The notes under the pieces: generated by a model | The model's input: the letters and a program-made list of their open reading frames with translations, nothing else | Told to the model about the DNA's origin: nothing | The model's database searches: none | Assembly (NCBI GenBank): GCA_963555705.1 | Contig: OY743179.1 | Span: 18,980,692 to 19,044,691 of the forward strand | DNA: 64,000 bases | From: Ligustrum vulgare | Taxonomy: Eukaryota; Streptophyta; Magnoliopsida; Lamiales; Oleaceae | Reading direction: 5' to 3' | Position numbers and translations under genes: made by a program | Part shown: positions 54,620 through 64,000 of the stretch, piece by piece | Layout: each line of letters opens with the position of its first letter | Numbering within the stretch: position 1 is the stretch's first letter

Positions 54620-54622
<3 letters not shown>
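53953..54622 (+). repeat. 3' LTR of right Tat-like element (670 bp)
   Basis: TGTTGAATCC...GGTCAACA, preceded by a short purine-rich GAGGGACTAG. About 5% different from the 5' LTR. Followed directly by (CA)n(TA)n. Confidence 0.97.

Positions 54623-54656
<34 letters not shown>
54623..54656. repeat. (CA)n(TA)n microsatellite at the 3' element junction
   Basis: Continuous CA then TA dinucleotides after the LTR. The opposite flank of the element is a TA run, so the insertion lies in or beside a microsatellite. Confidence 0.9.
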
Positions 54657-54859
54657 AGAATATTTGTTATAAAAAGAAAATTGAATTTTTATAAGTAGTA
54701 AATGAGGAAATTTGTATTAGCACAGTAAAACTCTTTAATGAATTTCTAATTGACTAGCAAAACATAATCTGACAAAACAAGAAGCAAAAATTTTAAGTTG
54801 TCAAATGGAGACTTATTCATTTATTTATTAGTATAAGAATATTTTAATATTTTTGATAA

Positions 54860-55265
54860 AAATAAAATTATTTTTTTAAAGATGGATTTGAGGAAAATCA
54901 TCTGAAATGTCATATGACGCTAAATAATACAACGTTTACGAACTTAAAAACCAAATTGAAATGTTAAGGACTTATTGTGCTAAATAATGTCGAAGTTTAG
55001 GAGTAACTTACATCAAATTGAAATGTTAGGGATTTATGCACCAAATCTGAAGTTTTAGGAACTAATTGCGCCAATTATGTATAAATAAAGATATTTAGTC
55101 TTTTCTTAATTTTTTAAAGGAGAAATGTAATGAAATATCCAAAAAAACATGTTGTGCCAAAGAATGCAATGTTTAAGGATTGCAACGCCAAAAATAAAAT
55201 GTTAGAGACCCATTAGAGACCCATTGCATACACAGACAAACGTTGAGGGACTAAACGTGCCAATT
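54860..55265 (-). repeat. Dispersed repeat, copy 2
   Basis: Reverse complement of blocks at 32365-32990 (AAAGAATGCAATGTTTAAGG, GATTGCAACGCCAAAAATA). It lies just downstream of the sugar transporter gene and may form part of its 3' flank. Confidence 0.65.
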
Positions 55266-55463
55266 TTCCCTAATGAAATATACAGGAATGAAATTCCTCG
55301 AAATCAGCAGAGGTAAATAAGTGATCCACACACACATATTACAAACGAAGCATATATAGTCAGGTGGAGTAAAATCTGATACTAAGACATGGACTAATGT
55401 TGCCATAGAGACGCGAGACATTTCATAATTGTCTTGGTTTGGTTGCACCGATGGAAACGAGCT

Positions 55464-58400
55464 CTAAAGGAGTTTGGCCTCGATCTCCTCCAAAGTAAGC
55501 CCTTTCGTCTCTGGTACAATAAAAAATATGAAGAAGAGAGACAAGATGGCTATCACTCCAAAAATGAAAAACAAAACTCCAGCACCCAGCAATTCCTGCA
55601 ATCACAAGGAAATATGGAATGTAAAAGCTTTTTGTTGAAACATGATATAGAAGTTAAACACAGATATAAAGGGTCAGTTTGAGAATAAACGAATTAACAC
55701 TAGTAGGATATTATTCTCGTCAGACTTAATCACCAATATCAGTGTTGACTAAACAAACATATCTTACATCCAACTTTAATAGTTTTGATCTAGTACCAAC
55801 CAAGGGCACATGCTATTGTGCCAACCAAGACACCAGCAGTGCTGGTGTCTTGGTTTGTCTTGGTTGGCACAATAGTATGTACCTTGACACTAGATCAATT
55901 TTGCCAACTTTAAATTTAGATTAAAATGCCTTGGTTTCTTTCCCCCGCCTTATAGTACTCAATAGATCAACAGAGAGTCAATGAGATGACATCTTACGGC
56001 AGGAATATATTTCAAATATCTACAAGTTCTTTTAGGGATGGTGGCCTGTCCTCCGGTCAACAGATTTCTAAACAACGTGACTGTCTTATTAAAATAACTA
56101 ATAGAGCATGTCATATTCAGGAACAAGACGTATAATATTTCATGTTAAAAACGGCTGGGATATAAAATATTAAAAAAATTCTCACCTCCAGAGGTGAAAA
56201 TGCAAATGTCACCAGAGCATTTGCACCAAAATTCACAAGAACTGCAATACTTAATCCTCGTCCTCTTATGCGCAAGGGGAAAATCTCAGAAATCATTAAC
56301 CAACCAATGGGACCAAATGATAACTGCAAGATAATCCTTAAAAAAATTAACACCATACAGTTCATGTATAATAAGTATCAGTAGGACAAACGCAATCCAA
56401 TTGAAAGTAAAATACAAAGAAATGTACGTGGCCAAATGAAATTTCTTGTTAGACTCGTAGAAACAAATATACCTAGTACTTCCAACAGCATTTATATGCG
56501 ACTGTTATCCTACTTTGGCAACTAACATAATGCCATTTTAATTTCGCTCAAATAAACAAAAGAATGCATCCACGCAAACTAAAGATAATGATTCAAGAAA
56601 CCAAAAAAAAAAAAAGTTACAAATACCTGGTAACATCCAACATATAACAGCAAAGCAACAACTGCCACAGCTGGTATATCATCTAGATAAGTATAATAAG
56701 ACCCCAGGAGAAATAGAGATATTACCTGCCAAGTGTTCCAAATAAAGCATGATATTAAACTTTTGGTTTTGAATGTTGTTTTAGGCAGCCTCAACATGTA
56801 CAGGGTTATGAAATGCATTTGATAAAAGGACTTGTTTATGAAAATGTGTTGAGACATGTGAAAAAGAATCAACTATAATTTGGGAGGATAACTTACCATA
56901 CCAGAAACACCACCAAGTAGCAGAGGTCTTCTCCCTAATCTATCAACAACCAGAACTGCTACTGCAGTCATAACCAGCTACAGCAACACAGATTTCAAAA
57001 TTTTGAGAGAAAATAAAAAGAACATTATAGTGCTAATTGTGGATGAAAGCATAAGATTAAATATTACAAATAACTGAATAAGGCGTAATTGAATTCTTGA
57101 ATGCAAGTGTAACATAACACCTGAATTTTTTGTCAAAATTAGAAAGAGGACTTTATTAATTTTTTCCATCATATTACCTTCAAAAACCCAAGAAGTATTG
57201 AGACCTTTGTTGCATCAGATGCTGCAGAAAACCCTGCTCTCTGTCATGCAGAACTAGATTAGAAGGGTAAAATAAATTGACACCTTGTCAGATCCAAATC
57301 ATGTAATATTTAAGTTAAATTAACATCAGCAGTCTAGTCATTCAGTAGATGTACCTGAAAAATTGTTGCAGCATAATATAATACACTAGGTTGCCCCGTT
57401 ATCTGCAATGAAGAGAGCAACAAATATGAGCAAAAATTAGAAAATGTGTGATTTATATAAATGAAGCAAGGCACATTATTAACAAAGAGTACCTGTTGAA
57501 ACAAGACTAGGCCTGCACCAATTATAAGAGCTTTCAAGAATTTCCCCTGGAACATTTCTGTTATTGTTGCTTCTTGTTCTTCACTTGAATGAGAAAGCTC
57601 AGACAGAATTTCATCTACTTGTTGAGGAGCTGAACTACCGAAACTTTGACCTCTTAACCGGCACAAGCAAGTTATGGCATTTTCTCTTAAACTATGCAAA
57701 TTTCCTTTTCCCTGTGTGGCACGTAGTAGAATCCATCTAGGTGATGCAGGTAGCCACCACATTCCAATCCCCATTATAAGTGATATAGGGCTACTAACTC
57801 CATACATGTAACGCCAACCAGCAACAGTCTCAACCGAAAGGCTACCAACTATATAACCCAGCTATAAAGATGTTTAAGACATCAGAATTTACAACCCTTT
57901 ATTATTGACCTACTGATAAATATGTCGATATGATTCAAAAAATGAAGGCATCTCAAAGGAGTAGGGAACACTTACTAGCATCCCCAGAACTATGAAAAAT
58001 TCTTTGAGAGAAATTAGCTGTCCTCGTATCCGACTTGGAGCTGTCTCAGCTATATACATGGGAGCAGCATGCATTGCCTGTTAATGGGTAAAAAACAAAC
58101 AATGAACTGAAATTCCAACAGGAACAAGTTCAATCTGTAATGCAATTCAGGCATCAATGTCAACTAGCAATTTCAAACCGGCCCTAATTCAGTCAAAATA
58201 AATTTTGCCTTTTTGAATCATTAGACAACAGAGTTCAGTTAAAACTAGACAATTATTTTTTGGAAAAGTTACTCTTGAGTTATGTTAGGGTGTTAGTTAT
58301 GTGGGCTACCACGTTACACACACTACATAAACTGGTTGATCGGAAGGATAGTACATTACAACTTATGCATAACAATTGCAGAAGTTGTAAATTTCCTGGG

Positions 58401-60504
58401 ATTTCTTACCAATCCAATTCCGATACCATAAAGAAAACGCCCAATCACCAAAACAGCAAAATTAGGTGCTAAGGCCGTCACCAGAGCTCCAATGAGGTAA
58501 ATTGTAGAGGAAAGAATCAACTCTCTTCTTCTTCCTATACATCAATTAATAATCTAAATATTAAGCAGGAAAAATATGACAGAATTTATTTCATAAGTTA
58601 AACTAACCGAGGAAGTCAGCAATAGTGAAAGCCAAAACTGAGCCTATCAATGCACCATATAATGAGCCACTAGTCTGCAGTGAACAACGATTAAAAAAAT
58701 AAAAATAAAGCATAAAATTTAAAATAAAAAATCAAAGCAAACATATGTGATCTTTTAGACACAAAAGCAAGAGAAATAAAAGATGCAGTCCAGAGAAAAC
58801 TGAGATGACGGGTAGCTTACAATAAGGCCAACTTCCACCGAAGACAAGTTATACCATGAAACTCCACTAAGTGTGGCTGACTGTACCAGAAGAAATATTC
58901 ACTAATTAGAAACAGGGAATCTGGAAATAACAATAAATTTGCCCTTTTTAATTTAAGAACCATTTCAATCTTTAAAAAGCTGAAGTCAAAATTTGCTCCA
59001 TACTGAAAGCAAGCAATTTTATACCTTGTGACGAAACAAGGTTAACATACCTGCAGTGATTTAGCCCTTATTTGACACCCTATTTTTTAAAAACTCATTT
59101 TCACCACGGATTCTCCATAAAACATTATTATATGTAAAACCAAAATATTTTCTTCCTTTTTAACCAAACATTCTCCTAAAAAAATTACTATAAAAAATAC
59201 ATTTTCTTCAAATAATGGGGTTCAAACAGGGGCTTACATTTGTTAAATAGAATAATTGACCAGATCCAGCTATTTTAGTTCAAAAAAGGAATCTTCTAAC
59301 CAAGGCATGTTAGAACAGGAATTCTGGTGTTACCCACTAAAGAAACACTCTCACAGTTTTTAACAAAAATCTAACCTCCACTTCCATGGTAATTACATTA
59401 AAGATTAAGGTATCTATCCAACATTAAAGAGATACAGATGTCAAAATGAATAAAAAGGGTCCCCTAAAGAATTCTTTTCACGTGGCTGGCTGCTAGTTTT
59501 CAAATCCAAAGCCAACTCGTCCATTTGTGACTCCTAAATATTTCAAAATTAACTAATCCACTATTGTTTTTCCATTGCAGGCTTCAATAACTGCATTGGT
59601 TTCCCATAATCAATGTCTCTCCTATATTCTATGATATTAATATTTGACTAAATTCTATTTCTAAGCTCCCTAATCCATCCTCCCCCATCCCCGGATAAGG
59701 TAAAAAAAAAAAAAGTTTAAAATGATCAAGATTTAATGATGATAGAAAATGAAAACATAATGCTGCTGAAGATGTAGAACATAGTCTTGACACTCTTCTA
59801 CAATTGATGACTTCATTGAACATAAGATTAAGTTATATTTGTCATAATCTATACCTGAATAGAAATAGTAGCTGAAGATGTGGCTCCAATATCATAGCCA
59901 TATAGCAGTCCTCCAAGAGCAGGGAACAGAAACCTGAAATCATCAAATTTATCTCGTTCTCTTCCGCATAAGCTAGTTCACATAGTTATCGTACTTGGAG
60001 AGGGATAACACAGTTAATTCTCAAATCAAAAAGAAAAACCTAGTTATTCATCCAAAAATAATTTTTTTTTTTTTTTACTTAAACGTCGCAATATTTCCGT
60101 CATCAAATTAAAACTAAGGTCATCACATTCAGAATAAATTTTGCAGAAACAACAAAAAATAATAAAGCAGTCGAGTCAAGGATCTCGTGTTGCAACACTG
60201 AAGACGGCAATAGGCTCAATTGGAACTAATAATACTCACGGAAGTATCGCCGAGACTACAGAAAAATCCTGGAGTTCATGATTCCCATTTTCCAAAAGAG
60301 GTTCCTTCACGCCACCAGTCTCATTCTCACCTGAAAACTGCCCGACCTATGTCGATTCAACCATAAAATCAGTTCATACTTTGCTACTATGGCAGAAATT
60401 CTAGTCCAGCTAAATACATACAGGTGCTGTAAATGTGGAATCATAATGAAGATAGAAACCTCGTTGGCTGAGACGGTAGATTGCTCGATAACCGACGCCA
60501 TCAT
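55464..60504 (-). CDS. Vacuolar glucose transporter (VGT)/D-xylose-proton symporter-like sugar transporter, 14 exons
   Basis: The exons (minus strand) are 60460-60504, 60240-60346, 59855-59933, 58821-58880, 58608-58674, 58410-58534, 57976-58077, 57493-57861, 57355-57402, 57178-57240, 56897-56977, 56627-56725, 56186-56323 and 55464-55595. All introns are GT-AG and phases agree, giving 504 residues, the family's normal length. Residues 1-50 are soluble; about 12 membrane segments follow. MFS sugar-porter signatures are present: GRRRE near 120, WWLPASPRW (230-238), GQPSVLYY (321-328), DRLGRRP (367-373) and PETKGLTLEEIEA (489-501). The closest relatives I recall are Arabidopsis VGT1/VGT2 (At3g03090, At5g17010), tonoplast H+-coupled sugar carriers. 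MM at the start leaves two possible initiation codons. No broken residues are seen. Intron 13 holds a hairpin element. Confidence 0.93.
55780..55903. mobile_element. Foldback MITE in the last intron of the sugar transporter
   Basis: The arms pair almost end to end (TTGATCTAGT ... CTATTGTGCCAACCAAGACA against its complement), with the centre at about 55838 (CAGCAGTGCTG). The block is flanked by 10-bp direct repeats CCAACTTTAA (55770-55779, 55904-55913). This fits a Mutator-type MITE with a 9-10-bp target duplication. Confidence 0.8.
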
Positions 60505-61913
60505 GGAAAATTTACAGGAATTTGCCGGATTTGAAAAATGAAATCTTGATCAGGAATATACCTCAATTTCTTGATAATGTCCTGTTTGGTGGGGAGGTTA
60601 AAAGGAACGTGGGAGAATGGACATCGAGTTGTACGAAAATGTTGGTGACCAATATAAAAATTGTGGAATGTCATAATTTGTTTCGTAACGAAATGATTAT
60701 AGTTTATAAATTAATTTATACATCACACAATTTTTTAAATAATTTTTTAATTAAATAATATTTTCTCTTTTCACTTTTCAATTATATATATTATCTTAAA
60801 ATAGTAAATAAATTAATTTATAAATTACTACAGTGTTACCAAACGATGCATTAAATATTTAAAATTCAATATTTGACTGTTTTTTATTAGATGTGGACAA
60901 TTATTATGTTGTCCATGGTAGGCAACAGAGCGGAACTGTCGAGTTGTGACACCGTTGGTTTATAAACTTGTTTATTTATAATTTTGAAGTAAAAAATAGC
61001 AGTTGAAAATTGAAAAGAGAAAATGTGTGTGGCTAAAAAGGTGTTTGAAAAAAAAGGTAATTATATCAACACCACAATATTTATTAACAACATCACATTT
61101 TTTTTTGTAATGAATATCTTCGAGTTTTTCTTATTTTTAAACTTATACTTCTAAGTTTTTATATAAATCTTTTATCGTCAAGCGTCTATTAATTTTCATA
61201 TAGGCTAATTATATTCATACAACACTTTGTTATATCTAACCACAATTTAATTTCAAGAAAGATCTTCGGTGTTTGTATACTTTTGTTTTTATGCCCTCAA
61301 CTTTTTATAATCACATTATTATTCATAATATTTAATTAATTAACATATTTTGTTTTTAATCATGACTTCTATTCAAATATTTTCTTAATTTGCATTGAAA
61401 AGATGAGCAAATATTTTGTTTAACTTTTATATTTTTCATTTATTTTTATTATTTATAAGTAAGAGAGATGTGAACCAAAAATAAATAAGTAAAAATTAGG
61501 GATCTTCATTGAAATTAAAATATGGTAATGTGATGTGGTTAATAAAAAGTGTGGTGTAAATATATTTATCCTTTCATATATTGTCCATAAAGATGATTTT
61601 TGTCCAAAATATTTCCTATGAGAACGAAAAAAACTTATTTATTTCTTGTATTTCCAAATAGTTGAAGTAAATAACTAATACAAAAGTCAAAAATAAATAT
61701 TTTTTCCTCTTTCAATGCACATTAACAAAATATTTAGATATATATTGTGATTAAAAATAAAATATGTTAATTAATTGAAAGTTAAAAATAATAATGCTGT
61801 GAAAAAAAATGAAGACATAAAAGTAAAAGTGGGCATTTATTAAAAACTTTCATGTAATTAAAATGTGGTGTATATATAAAAAATTGTGGTGTGAATATAA
61901 CTACCCTTTGAGC
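60505..61913. other. 5' flank of the sugar transporter and AT-rich intergenic DNA
   Basis: The first ~150 bp should hold the leader and promoter, but I see no convincing TATA box. Copies of the AT-rich MITE-like family lie at about 60690-60852 (ending CAGTGTTACCAAACG) and 60950-61060. The rest has no features. Confidence 0.4.
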
Positions 61914-62474
61914 CAGTGGCGGACGCAGAACTATTATACTAGTGGGGCACACGAATGGTACGGGGGTGCTGCCCCCGAAAATTTTTTTTTGGTAAGAAGA
62001 GAATGAAAAATGAAAAAGTACTTGAAAATATTCAATCCTCAAACAAATAAATAATTATATTAACCTTGCACACTTATAATATAATTAGCATAAATCACAC
62101 TGCCCCCAAACATTTTTTTTGTAAGAAGAGACTGAAAAATGAAAAAGTACTTGAAAATATTCAATCCCCAAACAAATAAATAATTATATTAACCTTGTAC
62201 ACTTATAATATAATTAACATAAATCACATCTCCCACTACTCATGGCTCCACTTTCATTGGTGCACTATTTTTATATAAAAAAAGAAATTATATGTAATGT
62301 ATCATCTTCAAAATGCTGAGCCCTGAGTGCACTGCAAAGGTGCACTATTATATTTATATCTTAATGTATCAAGTTTGAAGATTAAAACAAAAAAAGTTAC
62401 CTACCAGGAAAAAAAAAATATTTTTTTTTACTGGGGCACGTGCCCCAGGAGGCCCCACCCTGGGTCCGCCCCTG
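61914..62474. mobile_element. hAT-type non-autonomous element (561 bp)
   Basis: The ends CAGTGGCGGACGCAG and CTGGGTCCGCCCCTG are inverted repeats, flanked by an exact 8-bp duplication CTTTGAGC (61906-61913, 62475-62482). Internally a ~130-bp segment beginning CTGCCCCC is tandemly duplicated (61969, 62099). Confidence 0.92.
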
Positions 62475-62739
62475 CTTTGAGCAATTATGTAGTTTATAAA
62501 CCAAAAAAGTACGATTACCACACAGAGGCTTATAACCAAGGAATCCAAAAGAATCGAAATTGAGAGCCTTCTTTTTGTAGGAGTTTTTAAATGAATTTTG
62601 AGTTTTAAGGAGAATGTGGGACTGAAAAGTGATCGAAAAGTGTGAAAAGTGATGAGTCCATGAAAATGTATGGCTGAAAATGAATTTAGGGAAAATTTTG
62701 AAAATTTTATTTTTATCGACTCTGAGTTGAAACTTTCAC

Positions 62740-62890
62740 TTTGGTTTGATTTGGTAACACTGTAGCAGTTATAAACTGATTTATTTATAATTTTGAAGTA
62801 AAATGTTTGATTAAAAATTGGAGTGAGAAAATGTGTGTGATTAAAAAGTGATTTAGAAAATTGTGTTGTTTATAAACAATTTACCAAACA
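62740..62890. mobile_element. AT-rich MITE-like element
   Basis: The ends TTTGGTAACACTGTAG..TTATAAAC and GTTTATAAACAATTTACCAAA are imperfect inverted repeats. The interior (GAGAAAATGTGTGTGATTAAAA) is shared with copies near 60.95, 33.4 and 27.4 kb. Target duplication not resolved. Confidence 0.5.
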
Positions 62891-63126
62891 CATGCTCAAA
62901 TTTCATTCTACCTCAAAATCGAAAGTCCTGTTCTCTTTACTGTTTTCAGCCTGTTTTGAGTTTTCGATTTTTTGAAATATCAAAAACGCGTTCACTTTAT
63001 CCATTTTCAGAAATGCGTTTTCCAAAATATAAAGAAAAATAAACAAACAAAGGAAACTCAAATCGAGTTTATTGCGTTTTGGATATTTTGTATTAAAAAG
63101 TCCAAAATGCGCGTTTTTGACTCTTT

Positions 63127-63342
63127 TTTTTTTTTTTTTTTTTTTTTGTAAATGTGAGATACTATCTTCACTTGAAGTTCTTATGTTATTTTGTCATTAT
63201 ATATAGATTCATGTTAAGATTTTTTTTTTTTAGTAAATGTGAAACATTTCTTTCACTTGAAATTCTTATATTATTTTGTCATTATATATAGATCCATGTT
63301 AATATTTTTTTTTTTTTTTTTGTAAATGTGAGATACTTCCTT
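63127..63342. repeat. Tandem repeat of 85-89-bp units separated by poly(T)
   Basis: Units starting GTAAATGTGAGATAC (63148, 63233, 63322) each follow a T run and contain TTATTTTGTCATTATATATA. The third unit is cut by the retrotransposon LTR at 63343. Confidence 0.85.
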
Positions 63343-64000
63343 TGTGACGCCTCGGGTTCTAATCACCCGACTCGTCAGGTCATCGTCTCGTCTAATTTTT
63401 GAAATAATATTAAGCGGAATAAAATAACATTTCTAGTTGGCAAGATTTATTTAAATAAATTCAAAAATTGATAAATTTTAAATATTCTCCAATTTACCGA
63501 AATAATATTTGCTAAAACATTTCAAATAAAGCAAAATTTTCAAAATCTCAAAATTTCTTGAATTAGGAACATTCAACTGAAACAAGAAAAAAATTTGATT
63601 ATTCAATTATTAATGCCACAGCCTGCCCATCATACGCCTCCATCTCTAACATCTGCAATGGTTACTAAAAAGGGGTGAGCATTTCATTGAAATACTCAGT
63701 AGACTTATGGTCAATTAATAAATTTACATAGAAATTGAACACATAAACATGCAATCATATAGTGACAACTTCTTCATAATATTAGGCTTTCGTAACATAG
63801 GGTGTGGGTAGTCTCGTCTCATGCAATAAATGCACATAAGTTATGTCAAGCATAACAAAATCATAATCTCGTCTCGTCTCATGCATTAAAATGCATATAA
63901 GTTATGACATGCTCATAACATAAATATTTCATAAGAAATATAAATTCTCGTCTCATCTTATGCAAATAATGCACATAAGTCACATGAAGTATATAATTAC
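63343..64000 (-). mobile_element. LTR of a Tekay-like element entering the right window edge
   Basis: Begins TGTGACGCCTCGG and continues with blocks seen in the LTRs at 36734 and 42267 (CATACGCCTCCATCTCTAAC ATCTGCAA-type, AAATACTCAGTAGACT). Several CTCGTCTCATGCA repeats lie at 63.8-63.96 kb. The rest is outside the window. Confidence 0.75.

Larger units (their letters stand above)
40169..54622 (+). mobile_element. Ty3/gypsy Tat-like LTR retrotransposon, right copy, complete
   Basis: A full element of 14,454 bp (about 12 kb without the nested solo LTR). The order is 5' LTR, PBS, leader repeats, gag, protease, RT-RNase H-second RNase H, integrase, antisense ORF and 3' LTR. The two 670-bp LTRs differ at about 32 sites (~5%) by my count. 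The 5-bp flanks do not match (TATAT against CACAC), and both flanks are dinucleotide repeats. All coding regions are defective. Confidence 0.95.

Noticed and set aside
55742..55924. 60-codon ORF in the transporter's last intron
   Set aside because: It simply reads through the two arms of the foldback element.

Overview
The window looks like nuclear DNA of a eudicot plant. It is AT-rich and gene-poor. The genes that can be followed have many GT-AG introns, and most of the sequence is transposable elements, often nested. I cannot name the species. Gene order recalled from Arabidopsis supports a eudicot, and nothing here is bacterial.

Host genes: two are intact and can be modelled exon by exon, both on the minus strand. 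One (21800-24798) encodes the NDUFS6-type iron-sulfur/zinc subunit of mitochondrial complex I. The other (55464-60504) is a 14-exon sugar/H+ symporter of the vacuolar glucose transporter (VGT)/D-xylose-symporter-like family. A short two-exon gene (12320-12659, minus) encodes a secreted eight-cysteine defensin-like peptide. Relics include an EF-hand (CML-like) fragment near 11.8 kb, a MORC-type ATPase exon near 17.8 kb, an unidentified C-terminal exon near 18.6 kb and a CC-NBS-LRR leucine-rich-repeat fragment at 35.9-36.6 kb.

Mobile elements: two copies of one Ty3/gypsy (Tat-like) retrotransposon family dominate. The left copy (1-9157, minus strand) is cut by the window edge. The right copy (40169-54622, plus strand) is complete, with 670-bp LTRs. 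Both carry gag, protease, RT, two RNase H domains and integrase, all broken by stops and frameshifts. Both also carry an extra ORF antisense to the element between integrase and the 3' LTR. That ORF is open over the visible part in the left copy and decayed in the right one. The right gag is split by a 2.4-kb solo LTR of a second, chromodomain-bearing (Tekay-like) family. That family is also present as a deleted element at 36734-39702 and as an LTR entering the right window edge at 63343.

Smaller elements were delimited by exact target-site duplications: hAT-type at 22423, 25195, 29782, 35119 and 61914, a long-TIR Mutator-like element at 25946-27316, and a tRNA-derived SINE at 27781. A foldback element lies in the last intron of the sugar transporter. 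Other structure includes a 1,022-bp near-identical tandem duplication (18775-20818), an AT-rich higher-order repeat (10440-11415), long palindromes, and an unusual array of eight TTACGGCCGT motifs inside a nested insertion (31113-31321).

No wholly new system is demonstrated. The best candidates for follow-up are the antisense gene of the Tat-like family, its conserved gag-protease frame change and leader repeats, the paired TTACGGCCGT array and the intronic hairpin.
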